Numbered from the stretch's first letter, positions 45,659-53,889 are shown. The stretch is DNA of 64,000 bases from Pseudomonas fluorescens Q2-87 (GCF_000281895.1 NZ_CM001558.1:310001-374000), one strand, 5' to 3'. Numbers and translations are program-made. The notes: generated by a model from the letters alone, not told the origin.

Positions 45659-45868
45659 TCAGTTCTCCAGTGGGACGACTGTATGGTCGAGCGGGTGTTC
45701 AGGAGAGCCAAGGCCGCCACGCATACCGGGCGACCACCAGATCACCAGTCGGCCGCTGTCGGGCTCGGCACGATCACAGGCCTCGCCGTGGCAGCCCGAG
45801 CGGCTCGCACAACCGGCGAACACGGGCAGGCTCAGTAGTAGAACGAACAGCAGTGATGGGCGATTCAT
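45659..45868 (-). CDS. hrpT: Lipoprotein HrpT, pilotin-like (RspT)
   Basis: A 69-aa lipoprotein with a signal peptide ending in the lipobox PVFAGC (C20). The mature part is short and Cys/Gly-rich (SRSGCHGEACDRAEPDSG). P. syringae HrpT is a small outer-membrane lipoprotein thought to help HrcC reach or assemble in the outer membrane. Its ATG overlaps the hrcC stop (ATGA). The product is 69 aa. Confidence 0.85.
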   Translation of the reverse strand: MNRPSLLFVLLLSLPVFAGCASRSGCHGEACDRAEPDSGRLVIWWSPGMRGGLGSPEHPLDHTVVPLEN

Positions 45869-48015
45869 GGCGTGGTCCTCGCACGGGTTTGCAGGAGGGA
45901 AGGGCGCTCACCGGCAGGCGTGCGAGCGGGTTGTTTCATCACCACGAACACTTCGGTTTCCTCGCTGGGCTCAAGCCACACCTTCGGCCAGGCGGAGGCG
46001 GCCATGGACCAGCGACTGCTGCAGCTTGCCTCGTCGAAGCGCAGACGCTGCTGGCCGTCATTGCGGACCACGCCCACGGCGATTCCATAATCGGGGCCCG
46101 CAAACCATTGGGCCCGTGCCGCATCCAGCGTTAATCCGGGTGGCAAGGCGCAAAGCGTATCGGGCGAGTACGGAATCGATGACGCTTGTTTGAACGTTGC
46201 CGGGACATGACCATCGGCGAGTTGGGCCAGCACGTCGCTGACCTCCAGCCGACCGACGGGTCGGTTGCCGTTGCGTCGCTCTTCCAGGCGCGCCATGGCG
46301 CTGTCGACCTGTTCGCGGTCCAGGGCGGAAATGTAGCGGGCCGGGTCGACCTGGTCGCCGATCAGGCGTGGTGTGATGATGAACACCCGTTCGCGGCGGT
46401 TGGTCTGGCGCGTAGTCGAAGAAAACAGCAGCGGGCCGATCAGCGGGATACGACCCAGCCACGGCACCCGTTCCAGGTTGTCGCCGGTCTCTTCGGTATG
46501 AAAACCGCCCACGACCAACGAGCGGCTTTCGCCCATGACCGCCTGGGTGCTGACCACGCCCCGGCGCACGCTGGGTGTCTGCTGGCCAACCTCCGAGGGT
46601 TCGATGCGACCGTCTTCGATGTCCAGGGACATCTGGATCTGGTTGCGACCCCCGGTTTCGATGGCATGGGGTACCACCTGCAGGCTGGTGCCTGCTGTGA
46701 TGGGTTCGATGTTGGCCACGCGTTCACCGATGGCGGAGAGGTATTCGGTGCGGCTGAAGTCAATCACCGCTGGCTGGTTTTCCAAGGTCAACACTGACGG
46801 ATTCGCCACCACCGAGGCCAGGCCACGCCCCTCCAGTGCCCGCAGTTGTGCAGAGAAGTCGCCGTAGTCCTGAATGAATACCGTCGAGCTGGCGCCAGGG
46901 CGAATCATCGAGGCCCCGCCAATCAGATCGCCGCTCTCGACGTTCCAGTTCGAAGCCAGTTCGGCCAGTTGAGTGCGGTCGATGTCCAGAATGATCGCGT
47001 CGATTTCCACCAGCTTGCGCGGCACGTCCACGTCGCGGATCAGCGGCGTGTAGATTTCCCTCCGCTTGGGCGCGTCGTAGATGAGCACCGCATTGTTGCG
47101 CACGTCGGCTTCGACCCGGATCTTGCCTCGGCCACCTCCACCACCGTGCCCGACGGGTTGGACCCGGTTGGTGTTCGGTCGGCCCATGCCGCTGAATGCC
47201 AACTGTTCGATATTGCCCATCGCCAGGGATTGATGGTTCTGCATGTTCTGGAACGACGCTTGCGGCGAAGCCGTTTGCATGCCTCCCGTCGCGGAACTGC
47301 GGGTTTCCAGCAACCCCCTGAGGATGCTCGCGACGCCGGGAATGACCAGTGTCTCGCCCCGGTACTTGACGTTGCGGTCGGCGGCGGTGGCGTAGCGCAG
47401 CGGGAAGCTGATGACTTCCTGCTTCTCTTCCGGGGTCTTGCGCGCCTCGGCAAACTGCGCCACCAGGCGCACGTAGCGCTCCGGGCCCGAGACCAGTACG
47501 ACGCCTTCGTCGGGCAATTCACCCCAGCCAAAACGCGGGTCCAGCAGGCCGATGTCGGTCAGGGCCTGTTTCATGTCCGGACCGGCATCGGCGGAGACTT
47601 CCAGGCGCATGGAGTCTTGGTTTTGCAGCGGGCTGACGTACAAGGTGTTGCCGTACACGAACCACTGGAAACGATTTTCCAGGCCGAGCCTGTCGAGAAA
47701 CGCCTGGGGGCTTTCGGCGCGCATCCGGCCCTCGACGGTGCCTTTGACGGTGCCGTCGATCACCAACTGCACCGCGAAGGTATTGGCGAAGTCACCGAGT
47801 ACCTTGGCCAGCGGCGTGTTCTGGGCGTCATAGGCGTAGGGCGTATTCTTCCAGTCGGTCGGCACGGCTGCCTGTGCCGGCATACCCAGGCCAAGCGTGC
47901 CGGCCAATGCCAGCGCCATGAGTGAAGGTCTCGCCCACTGGCGTGCGATCAACTGGCGAAGGCGTGCCTTGCCTTCGGTCATCAAGCGGTACGGCGTAAG
48001 CCACCTGTTAGGCAT
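45865..48015 (-). CDS. hrcC: T3SS outer-membrane secretin HrcC/SctC (RscC)
   Basis: A 716-aa secretin. The start at 48015 (after CAGGAATCCGAC) gives a long N-terminal signal ending MPAQA at about residue 48. The N0-N1 ring domains (about 60-190) include LVIDGTVKGTVEGRMRAESPQAFLDRL. An N3-like domain holds a Gly-rich insertion (VGHGGGGGRGK). The secretin core (about 370-600) includes VEIDAIILDIDRTQL, VVANPSVLTLENQPAVIDF, VVSTQAVMGESRSLVVGGF and RVPWLGRIPLIGPLLF. A C-terminal extension of about 110 residues follows. It forms the outer-membrane ring through which the pilus passes. Overlaps hrpG and hrpT. Confidence 0.96.
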   Translation of the reverse strand: MPNRWLTPYRLMTEGKARLRQLIARQWARPSLMALALAGTLGLGMPAQAAVPTDWKNTPYAYDAQNTPLAKVLGDFANTFAVQLVIDGTVKGTVEGRMRAESPQAFLDRLGLENRFQWFVYGNTLYVSPLQNQDSMRLEVSADAGPDMKQALTDIGLLDPRFGWGELPDEGVVLVSGPERYVRLVAQFAEARKTPEEKQEVISFPLRYATAADRNVKYRGETLVIPGVASILRGLLETRSSATGGMQTASPQASFQNMQNHQSLAMGNIEQLAFSGMGRPNTNRVQPVGHGGGGGRGKIRVEADVRNNAVLIYDAPKRREIYTPLIRDVDVPRKLVEIDAIILDIDRTQLAELASNWNVESGDLIGGASMIRPGASSTVFIQDYGDFSAQLRALEGRGLASVVANPSVLTLENQPAVIDFSRTEYLSAIGERVANIEPITAGTSLQVVPHAIETGGRNQIQMSLDIEDGRIEPSEVGQQTPSVRRGVVSTQAVMGESRSLVVGGFHTEETGDNLERVPWLGRIPLIGPLLFSSTTRQTNRRERVFIITPRLIGDQVDPARYISALDREQVDSAMARLEERRNGNRPVGRLEVSDVLAQLADGHVPATFKQASSIPYSPDTLCALPPGLTLDAARAQWFAGPDYGIAVGVVRNDGQQRLRFDEASCSSRWSMAASAWPKVWLEPSEETEVFVVMKQPARTPAGERPSLLQTRARTTP

Positions 48016-48445
48016 GTCGGATTCCTGTTCCGAGGAGGGGAGAGTGCGAGGGGCGTCGCGCCACAGGCGCCGCAACGGCACGTTGGTCTTTGTTGAGGAT
48101 CGACTGCCATGTGTCGCGCTGGTTGAGCAGCGCTTCGAGCATCTCGATCAGGTCGTCGATGTGCCAGCCGGGAGACTGTTGCGCCATCAGCCATAACCGG
48201 CCGTCCTGCGGTGAAAGGGCCAGCGCACCGGGAAATCGTGAAAGGCTTGGGTGTGCCAGCCGAAGCAGCCCTTCCAGGGAAGCCCCGTTGGCCCATGACG
48301 GGCTCAGCTCGACCGAAACCAGCAGGGTCTCTTCGAGCTTGCTGAAGGTCGCTTCGCCATCGTCGACGATCAGGGCGAAGGCCTCCGGTTCATCGCCACT
48401 GGTGCTCCAGCGCATGAGCTGCGCGCGCAGCTCATGGCATTGCAT
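48008..48445 (-). CDS. hrpG: HrpG, chaperone-like regulator (RspG)
   Basis: A 145-aa chaperone-fold protein between hrpF and hrcC. In P. syringae HrpG binds HrpV and frees HrpS, a positive effect. Segments MQCHELRAQLMRWSTSGDEPEAFALIVDDGEATFSKLEETLLVSVEL and LLRLAHPSLSRFPGALALSPQDGRLWLMAQQ show the helix-strand-helix plan of class I chaperones. Overlaps hrpF by 14 bases and hrcC by 8. Confidence 0.83.
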   Translation of the reverse strand: MQCHELRAQLMRWSTSGDEPEAFALIVDDGEATFSKLEETLLVSVELSPSWANGASLEGLLRLAHPSLSRFPGALALSPQDGRLWLMAQQSPGWHIDDLIEMLEALLNQRDTWQSILNKDQRAVAAPVARRPSHSPLLGTGIRHA

Positions 48446-48656
48446 CGATGATCGCCTTGGCGAGGTTATGGTGGGCGGTGGTTTGCTGGGTGGCCGCGTT
48501 CACCGCGACGGACATGCCGTTCATGCTGGTGACGAAGGCATGCATATCGTCGAGCGACTGAGTGTCTGCGGCATTCATCGCCGCGTCGTTGACGTTGTCG
48601 GTGGCGCGCTGGAAATAGGTGTCGAGGCGGCGCTGGACGGCATCGGTAGAAGACAT
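48432..48656 (-). CDS. hrpF: HrpF, small pilin-related T3SS protein (RspF)
   Basis: A 74-aa helical protein (MSSTDAVQRRLDTYFQRATDNVNDAAMNAAD) that opens the hrcC operon. P. syringae HrpF is a small acidic protein needed for pilus assembly and is thought to chaperone the HrpA pilin, like YscE. The ATG at 48656 follows CAGGAGGAACCGTCC, and a hrp box is 35 bases further up. No signal peptide. The symbol follows position. Confidence 0.83.
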   Translation of the reverse strand: MSSTDAVQRRLDTYFQRATDNVNDAAMNAADTQSLDDMHAFVTSMNGMSVAVNAATQQTTAHHNLAKAIIDAMP

Positions 48657-48690
48657 GGACGGTTCCTCCTGGCTGGGCATATTCACCGTA

Positions 48691-48720
48691 TGAGTGGCGA
48701 TGACCCCCACAGCGGTTCCG
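48691..48720 (-). promoter_or_regulatory. hrp box for hrpF-hrpG-hrcC-hrpT-hrpV
   Basis: On the minus strand GGAACC-N16-CCACTCA, an exact HrpL consensus, 35 bases before the hrpF start. It gives this operon its own promoter apart from the rspA operon. Confidence 0.87.
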
Positions 48721-48734
48721 CGACAGTCGCAATC

Positions 48735-49192
48735 CCTCAGGCGCAAGCTCGCTCGCGATAGCGGTGGCTCAGCTTGCACCGCTGTTGGATGGACTACCGC
48801 CTTCGCGAGCAAGCCCGCTCCCACAGGATGTCGCTCGCTTGAGAAGTACATATTCCCGTGGCGAGGGAGCTTGCTCCCGCTGGGCTGCGCAGCAGCCCCA
48901 CACAGGGCATGCGGTGTATCTGAATAACCGAGTCGGCTGGCTTGAGGGCCGCTTCGCGCCCCAGCGGGAGCAAGCTCGCTCCCACAGGATGTCGCTCGCT
49001 TGAGAAGTGCATATTCCCGTGGCGAGGGAGCTTGCTCCCGCTGGGCTGCGTAGCAGCCCCAAACCAGAGCAAGCGGTGTATCTGAATGACCGAGTCGGCT
49101 GACTTGAGGGCCGCTTCGCGCCCCAGCGGGAGCAAGCTCCCTCGCCACGGTGTAAATGACTTGAAACCCCCTGTGGGAGCGAGCAAGTCCGA
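48735..49192. repeat. REP-rich duplicated spacer between hrpF and hrpE
   Basis: This 458-base spacer holds no gene. It carries both REP types of the window and a tandem duplication of about 167 bases: the module CCCACAGGATGTCGCTCGCTTGAG... followed by CCCGTGGCGAGGGAGCTTGCTCCC, AACCGAGTCGGCTG and CCAGCGGGAGCAAGCTC occurs at about 48818-48985 and again at 48984-49150. It separates the end of the rspA-Z-B-J-D-E operon from the hrpF promoter and probably acts as transcript end. Confidence 0.8.
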
Positions 49193-49774
49193 TTACTGGT
49201 GTGGTTCGGGCAGGCGTAGTGCTTCGACGGCGGTGCTCCAGTCGAGCAGGAACGTGCCGCCCGGTGTTTCCAGTTTCAGTTGATACCGCGCCATGTCGGC
49301 GTCTGCCACTGGCGTCCAGGGGCGTCGGTCATCGCTGCCCAGGCTCTGCGTCAGGTGCGCCAGGTCCTCGGGATGACAGCGAAGGGTGGCGCTGACCGGG
49401 TCGTTCTGGCGATAGGCAAGCTGGCGTACGAGCGCATCGATGCGCGCCTGATCCGGGATATCGTCCAATAGCGTCCCCAAGGCTTCGTTGACCAGCTGCG
49501 CGGCACTTGTCTCGATCCGCTCCCACATGGCCTGGCGTTGGGCGTCCCACGCGGCGAGCACGGTCTCGGCGTTGTTCCAGAATTGAGCCTGGGCTTGGAG
49601 CACCACCGCGTCGGCCTCTTCGGCGGCGCGCTCAAGCAACTGAGCGGCCTGGGCCTGGGCCTGTTCAATGACGACTTGCGCGCGGGTGCAATCGGCCAGG
49701 GTCTCGCGTGCGATATAGGGCTGCAACAAGCCCTGGCCATTGGGGCGCAGTTCAAGCGAACGCCGAGCGAACAT
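49193..49774 (-). CDS. hrpE: T3SS stator protein HrpE/SctL (RspE)
   Basis: A 193-aa FliH/YscL-type stator linking the ATPase to the C-ring. It has an Ala/Gln/Glu-rich helical N-terminal half (TRAQVVIEQAQAQAAQLLERAAEEADAVVLQAQAQ) and a C-terminal ATPase-binding domain with RCHPEDLAHL and LKLETPGGTFLLDWSTAVEAL, the usual HPED / D-x-G layout. Start at 49774; overlaps hrpD by 23 bases. It is the last gene of the pilin operon. Confidence 0.88.
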   Translation of the reverse strand: MFARRSLELRPNGQGLLQPYIARETLADCTRAQVVIEQAQAQAAQLLERAAEEADAVVLQAQAQFWNNAETVLAAWDAQRQAMWERIETSAAQLVNEALGTLLDDIPDQARIDALVRQLAYRQNDPVSATLRCHPEDLAHLTQSLGSDDRRPWTPVADADMARYQLKLETPGGTFLLDWSTAVEALRLPEPHQ

Positions 49775-50342
49775 CGTGTGTCTCCGTTTCGACAGGGGCG
49801 CGGATTGCCAGGCTTTGCTCGGCTTTCCAGCATGCGGACAGCCACAGTGTGTTGAGCTTGGAAGCCGGCGGTTGTGGCGCTGGTAAGGATTGGAGGGCAA
49901 TGATCCGGGCGCGAGGGAAGGCCAGGCGCGCGCGTTCCCAGGTCCGCTCCCCCAGCCAGGCACGCAACAAGGCGAGCGGGTCCTGGCCTTGTTCCAGCCA
50001 GTGGCCCGGGCGCAAGGCTTTGGCGGTGCGTTCGCACCAGGCTCGATCTTGCGGCGAAAGCGCATCCGTTGCGGTCAATGGCGAGCAGGTAGTTGCCACC
50101 AGTTCGCAGGCCAGGGGCAAGGCCTGGGGAGTGCCGCAGAGCAACGACTGCACTGCCGGGTTGGGCTGTGGTGGCAGACAAGGGGTGATGCCGAAGCTGC
50201 GCGCAATTGCGCCATGATGCCCTCGGGCCAGGGCGTCGAGGTGCGCCGCGCTCAGCAGGCAAAGCGTCGGCGGATACCAGTCACTGTCTGCCTCGCGCCA
50301 CGCCTGACTCCACCAACGAGCCCACTCAAGCGCCGTGCTCAT
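49752..50342 (-). CDS. hrpD: T3SS sorting-platform accessory protein HrpD/SctK (RspD)
   Basis: A 196-aa cytosolic protein of the YscK/HrpD kind. The family is weakly conserved, and the call rests on position between hrcJ and hrpE plus size. Visible features are an Trp-rich N-terminus (ALEWARWWSQAWREADSDWYPPTLC) and WLGERTWERARLAFPRARIIALQSL near the middle. It links HrpQ to the HrcQ platform in homologous systems. Overlaps hrcJ by four bases. Confidence 0.82.
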   Translation of the reverse strand: MSTALEWARWWSQAWREADSDWYPPTLCLLSAAHLDALARGHHGAIARSFGITPCLPPQPNPAVQSLLCGTPQALPLACELVATTCSPLTATDALSPQDRAWCERTAKALRPGHWLEQGQDPLALLRAWLGERTWERARLAFPRARIIALQSLPAPQPPASKLNTLWLSACWKAEQSLAIRAPVETETHDVRSAFA

Positions 50343-51226
50343 GCGGCGCTTCCCTTGCTATCCGGCTTGGCGCCCGGAGATTTCACTGCAAAGAGCGGAG
50401 GCGTCGTGCTGCCATGCGGTGAGGAGGCGGTCATGGTCGGCTTGGCGAGCTTGCGTTCCAGAAATCCTGGCAGCACCCACACACCTTTGCGCCATAGCCT
50501 GTAGAGGCCGAACACGCCGCCCAGCAGCAAGGCCAGCAACGTGATGCTCGCCGCCACGGTCATCGCCCGCCAATAGCCGACGTCATCCGCCTGCATGAGA
50601 AAGGGGCCGAAGTAAGCCATCTTGCGACGTTCCTGATACGGCGCCGTGGGCACGAACACCACCGACAACTTGCTCGCGTTCTGGGCGGCGTCGGCCATGC
50701 CGGGGATCCCGCTGGCGACCAGGTTGCGCACACGCGGCGTAATACTGTCGGGGTCCAGGGCACGGGTGTGCTTGATGAATACCGAGGCCGATGCTGGCTG
50801 CACCGGCTCACCCGGTGCAACCCGTTCCGGCAGGACCACATGGACGCGGGCGAGCACCACGCCGTCGATCTGTGAAAGCGTCGATTCGAGTTCCTGGGAC
50901 AGCGCATAGATATAGCGGGCACGTTCTTCCATCGGCGTGGAAATGACCCCCTCCTTGCGGAAGATTTCACCCAGGCTGGAGCGCGAGCGACGAGGCAGGC
51001 CCGCGGCTTCGAGCACATGAACGGCGCTGTTCATGTCGGCCGGCTCAACCAGCACGGTCAGCCCTTCCTTGTCGGCTTGCTTGCTGGCCTCGATGCTCTT
51101 GTCCGCCAGTTCAGCGATCACTTCGTTGGCATCTTGCTCGGAGAGGCGGCTATGCAGCGCCGCTCGCTCGTCGCAACCGTTGAGCAGCAGACACAGCAGC
51201 AGTGTGGAGAGCGCACGCATGCACAT
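50339..51226 (-). CDS. hrcJ: T3SS inner-ring lipoprotein HrcJ/SctJ (RscJ)
   Basis: A 295-aa lipoprotein of the YscJ/PrgK family forming the inner ring of the basal body. The signal ends in the lipobox LLLNGC (C18). Ring-building motifs include LSEQDANEVIAELADKSIEASKQ and AGLPRRSRSSLGEIFRKEGVISTPMEERARYIYALSQELESTLSQIDGVVLARVHVVLPE. A membrane span near residues 238-258 (VAASITLLALLLGGVFGLYRLW) anchors it, followed by a basic tail. Start at 51226 follows AAAGGAAGG. Confidence 0.95.
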   Translation of the reverse strand: MCMRALSTLLLCLLLNGCDERAALHSRLSEQDANEVIAELADKSIEASKQADKEGLTVLVEPADMNSAVHVLEAAGLPRRSRSSLGEIFRKEGVISTPMEERARYIYALSQELESTLSQIDGVVLARVHVVLPERVAPGEPVQPASASVFIKHTRALDPDSITPRVRNLVASGIPGMADAAQNASKLSVVFVPTAPYQERRKMAYFGPFLMQADDVGYWRAMTVAASITLLALLLGGVFGLYRLWRKGVWVLPGFLERKLAKPTMTASSPHGSTTPPLFAVKSPGAKPDSKGSAA

Positions 51227-51240
51227 GACCGAGCCTTCCT

Positions 51241-51615
51241 TTATTGAAGATTGGTGAGCTTCTCGATCGCCTGGGAGCCTTTGCTGACCATCTTCGCGGT
51301 CATCAGGCTTTCCAGTTGAAACGCTGACAAGGACCGGTTCGACTGCAACATGTCCTGTGGGTCTGCGGTGCGGACGGCCTTGAGCATGTCTCGGTTGGCG
51401 CGATCATCGAGCCGCTGCAGTTCGCCGGAGCGGCTCGACAACGAGTCGATGATCCTTGCCGCGACATTGTTCTCGCTGTCCGGGACGGGTGGCTTGTCGC
51501 GCATCTGCGCGTTGAACCAATGGACGTCACTGGCTTCGGCGCCGCCGTTTGGCCGGGCGGTGGCCTTGGCAGAAGCAGAAGCGAGGTTGCTGGTATCGAT
51601 GGCTTGTATTTCCAT
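51241..51615 (-). CDS. hrpB: T3SS inner rod protein HrpB/SctI (RspB)
   Basis: A 124-aa rod protein that polymerises beneath the pilus. The N-terminus is polar and flexible, and the C-terminal about 40 residues form the polymerising helix (SAFQLESLMTAKMVSKGSQAIEKLTNLQ), similar in kind to pilin ends. The ATG at 51615 follows TGGAGAAAACCCC. Size equals P. syringae HrpB. It lies 14 bases upstream of hrcJ. Confidence 0.87.
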   Translation of the reverse strand: MEIQAIDTSNLASASAKATARPNGGAEASDVHWFNAQMRDKPPVPDSENNVAARIIDSLSSRSGELQRLDDRANRDMLKAVRTADPQDMLQSNRSLSAFQLESLMTAKMVSKGSQAIEKLTNLQ

Positions 51616-51657
51616 GGGGTTTTCTCCAGTGCCGAACGGATTCATTGCAGGGGGGCT

Positions 51658-52587
51658 TCAGACGCACATCAGTCTCAAGACGTTGCGAGCGCTACCGGTG
51701 ACGCTCAGGTGAAACTCGATTTCTTCCCGGCTCCGTTTGCCGCGCCGACGCATCGGAGCGTGCTGGCCGGCCAGGCGGGCCAGTGCGAAGTCCAGTTGTT
51801 CCAGGGCGAGTTGAAACAGGCGGGCCTCATGGGCATCGAGCCATGAGCCCTGGGCAATACGTAGGGTCCATGTCCACGGCTCGGCGCTGAAAGCCGCAGG
51901 GGGCGGATATCGCGCGGGATGCTGGTCCATGAATGCTGCGATTTCCAACAGCAGGTCCCGGTCGTCTGGCTCATGGCGCGCCCGGCCGTCGCTTTCGTCG
52001 ATGTCCAGCAGCGTCAGTAATTTGCGACGACCCAGGACCGCAATGAGCTTTAGCAGCAGCAACAGGTTCGCACTGTTGCGATCGCGCAGGGTGGCGGGGC
52101 CACCGTCCATTTCCCAGGCACCGAACAGTGCGCCGCAGAAAGGGTTGTTGGCATTGCCGAACTCGCTCTGGCTGTCGACATCGTTATCGCCGATGGGCTG
52201 CCGGCGATGGGCGAACATCTGCGCCAGGTCGTCGAACAGATCTTCGTCGGAGTAGGCATCATCGATATCGACGTTGAGATTGGAACCGGTGCCGCCGTTG
52301 ATCTCTTCCAGGATGTCTTGCAGCACAAGGTGCAAGGGATTCGCCGTCTCTGGCGCCAAGCTGTTCTGCGAGCCTCGCCAATCTTGCTGGGACCGGCCTG
52401 ACGCCGTGCCATGCTCGCTGCCCCATTGCGCAAGCGACTCCTTCAACCGGTCGCTGGCCGCATGATGTGTCAGGTGCTCGACGACCACGCTCGCCAGGCC
52501 TTGCGAGGCCGGGGCCGGGCGCCGCGTGGATGCGTCAGGTGGCAGGTCCTCGGACGAACGAAGGCTGTTCAGCAAGTCGATGTGCAT
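51658..52587 (-). CDS. rspZ: RspZ, protein in the harpin (HrpZ) position
   Basis: A 309-aa protein encoded between the pilin and rod genes, where P. syringae has the harpin HrpZ. It does not look like a harpin: it is not Gly-rich, contains Cys (NPFCGALFG, LMCV at the end), and has no long amphipathic repeat. The C-terminal half has LLLLLKLIAVLGRRKLLTLLDIDE and WLDAHEARLFQLALEQLDFALARLA, both helical. The N-terminal about 90 residues are polar and Ser-rich, fitting a secreted protein. The ATG at 52587 follows GAGAGGAGGCGCC. The name follows the rsp literature by position; function unknown to me. Confidence 0.75.
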   Translation of the reverse strand: MHIDLLNSLRSSEDLPPDASTRRPAPASQGLASVVVEHLTHHAASDRLKESLAQWGSEHGTASGRSQQDWRGSQNSLAPETANPLHLVLQDILEEINGGTGSNLNVDIDDAYSDEDLFDDLAQMFAHRRQPIGDNDVDSQSEFGNANNPFCGALFGAWEMDGGPATLRDRNSANLLLLLKLIAVLGRRKLLTLLDIDESDGRARHEPDDRDLLLEIAAFMDQHPARYPPPAAFSAEPWTWTLRIAQGSWLDAHEARLFQLALEQLDFALARLAGQHAPMRRRGKRSREEIEFHLSVTGSARNVLRLMCV

Positions 52588-52646
52588 GGCGCCTCCTCTC
52601 ATCGCGCTTGGGGTTACCCCGCCAGGGCGGGGTCTGGAGCGTGGTG

Positions 52647-52856
52647 TCAGAATCGTATGTTCTTCGAGGCCTCCCCCATGGCCGTGATGGCTTTGGTCGC
52701 GGTGTCCATCGAGCCGGCCGCGATGGCGTTCATGGTGTCGGCGACCAGTTTTTTCTGGTCGAACTCGGATTTCATGGTTGTCATCGCAGCCGAGGTAGCG
52801 TCCATCTGCTGCATGGCAGCCGTCGAGGCGGCGAGAGAAAGTCCACCAAAACTCAT
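52647..52856 (-). CDS. rspA: T3SS pilin RspA (HrpA-like)
   Basis: A 69-aa small helical protein with Ala, Met, Ser and Thr dominating (MSFGGLSLAASTAAMQQMD) and a C-terminal helix ending MGEASKNIRF, typical of Hrp1-type pilins such as HrpA. It should polymerise into the Hrp pilus. It is first in the rspA-Z-B-J-D-E operon, 54 bases after its hrp box. The ATG at 52856 follows CTGGAGATACGACT. Its C-terminal 50 residues resemble the end of the 172-aa protein at 44224. Confidence 0.87.
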   Translation of the reverse strand: MSFGGLSLAASTAAMQQMDATSAAMTTMKSEFDQKKLVADTMNAIAAGSMDTATKAITAMGEASKNIRF

Positions 52857-52909
52857 AGTCGTATCTCCAGATTGTGGAATGGCGAGACGATCGTGAGCGT
52901 CTCGACGGG

Positions 52910-52939
52910 TAAGTGGTGGCGGGGACCTAAACGGTTCCA
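52910..52939 (-). promoter_or_regulatory. hrp box for the rspA pilin operon, inside rspR
   Basis: On the minus strand TGGAACC-N16-CCACTTA, an exact consensus. Its GGAACC half encodes the last residues of RspR (CGT), so the promoter overlaps the 3' end of the regulator gene. Confidence 0.88.
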
Positions 52940-53889
52940 CACCGATCCAGTTGACTCGTCGATATTTGCAGGCACTTCATCCGGTAATACAGCGTGCGCC
53001 TGGCGATACCCAGTTCGGCGATGACCTTGTCGATGCAGTGATGGTGGCGGCGCATGCAGTCCTCGATGAGGATTTTCTCGAACTGCTGCAGGTGTTCCTT
53101 CAGCTTGAGGGTGGAACTGCTGTGTTCCAGTGGTTCGGCGCGGGGCAACGGCGGCAAGCCCAGCACGTATCGCTTGGCGGCGGATTGCAACTCGCGAATG
53201 TTTCCAGGCCACGAGTAGCCGAGTAACTGGCGCAACAGCTCTGGCGAAGGTGCGATATAGGGCCGGTCAAGCGCCAGCGCCTCGCGGCGTACCAGCGACT
53301 GGAACAGCGGCACGATGCGCTCCTTCCGGCTGCGCAGCGGAGGCAGCTTGAGGCTGATGATGTTCAGGCGGAAATACAGATCGCGGCGAAATTCACCCCG
53401 CTCGACCATCTCTCCCAACGGGCACTGGGCGGAGGCGATCACCCGCATGTTCACTGGAATGTTCTGAGTCGAACCCAGTCGCTGGACCGTCCTGGACTCC
53501 AGGACACGCAACAGCTTGGCTTGCAGCGACAAGGGCATGCTGTCGATTTCGTCGAGGTATAGCGTGCCGTTATGTGCGGCTTCGACGAATCCGGCGCGAT
53601 TTTGGCTGACCCCGGTGAACGCGCCAGTGTTGGCGCCGAAGAGTTGGCTTTCCGCCAGGGATTCGGGGATAGCGGCGCAGTTGATGGCCACGAACTTGCC
53701 GGAGCAGCCGGACATCCGGTGGATTTTCTCTGCCAGCGTATCCTTGCCAGTGCCGGTCTCACCGCGCAGAAGCACGTCGATCATGAGCGGCGCCACGCTT
53801 TGGACAAACGCCTCGAGGTTGAGCGCATCTTCTTTATGGGTGTTGGAAAGTGCAGCGCATAGCAGCTTTTGCATCACTGACGATTCCAT
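52927..53889 (-). CDS. rspR: Sigma-54 enhancer-binding protein RspR (HrpR/HrpS-like)
   Basis: A 320-aa bacterial enhancer-binding protein without an N-terminal receiver domain, as in HrpR/HrpS. The AAA+ domain shows Walker A GETGTGKD (43-50), the sigma-54 contact loop GAFTGV (89-94; the last position is usually Ala) and Walker B LYLDEID (110-116), with KLLRVLE and FRRDLYFRLN following. The C-terminal Fis-type helix-turn-helix includes CIDKVIAELGIARRTLYYRMK. P. syringae uses an HrpR-HrpS heteromer; here only one gene is present. It should activate rspL and be checked by HrpV. A start at 53874 is also possible. Confidence 0.92.
   Translation of the reverse strand: MESSVMQKLLCAALSNTHKEDALNLEAFVQSVAPLMIDVLLRGETGTGKDTLAEKIHRMSGCSGKFVAINCAAIPESLAESQLFGANTGAFTGVSQNRAGFVEAAHNGTLYLDEIDSMPLSLQAKLLRVLESRTVQRLGSTQNIPVNMRVIASAQCPLGEMVERGEFRRDLYFRLNIISLKLPPLRSRKERIVPLFQSLVRREALALDRPYIAPSPELLRQLLGYSWPGNIRELQSAAKRYVLGLPPLPRAEPLEHSSSTLKLKEHLQQFEKILIEDCMRRHHHCIDKVIAELGIARRTLYYRMKCLQISTSQLDRCGTV

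Noticed and set aside
49193..50262. Extended hrpE frames beginning near 50065 or 50262
   Set aside because: They run through hrpD in another frame; the 193-aa product from 49774 has the correct size for SctL.
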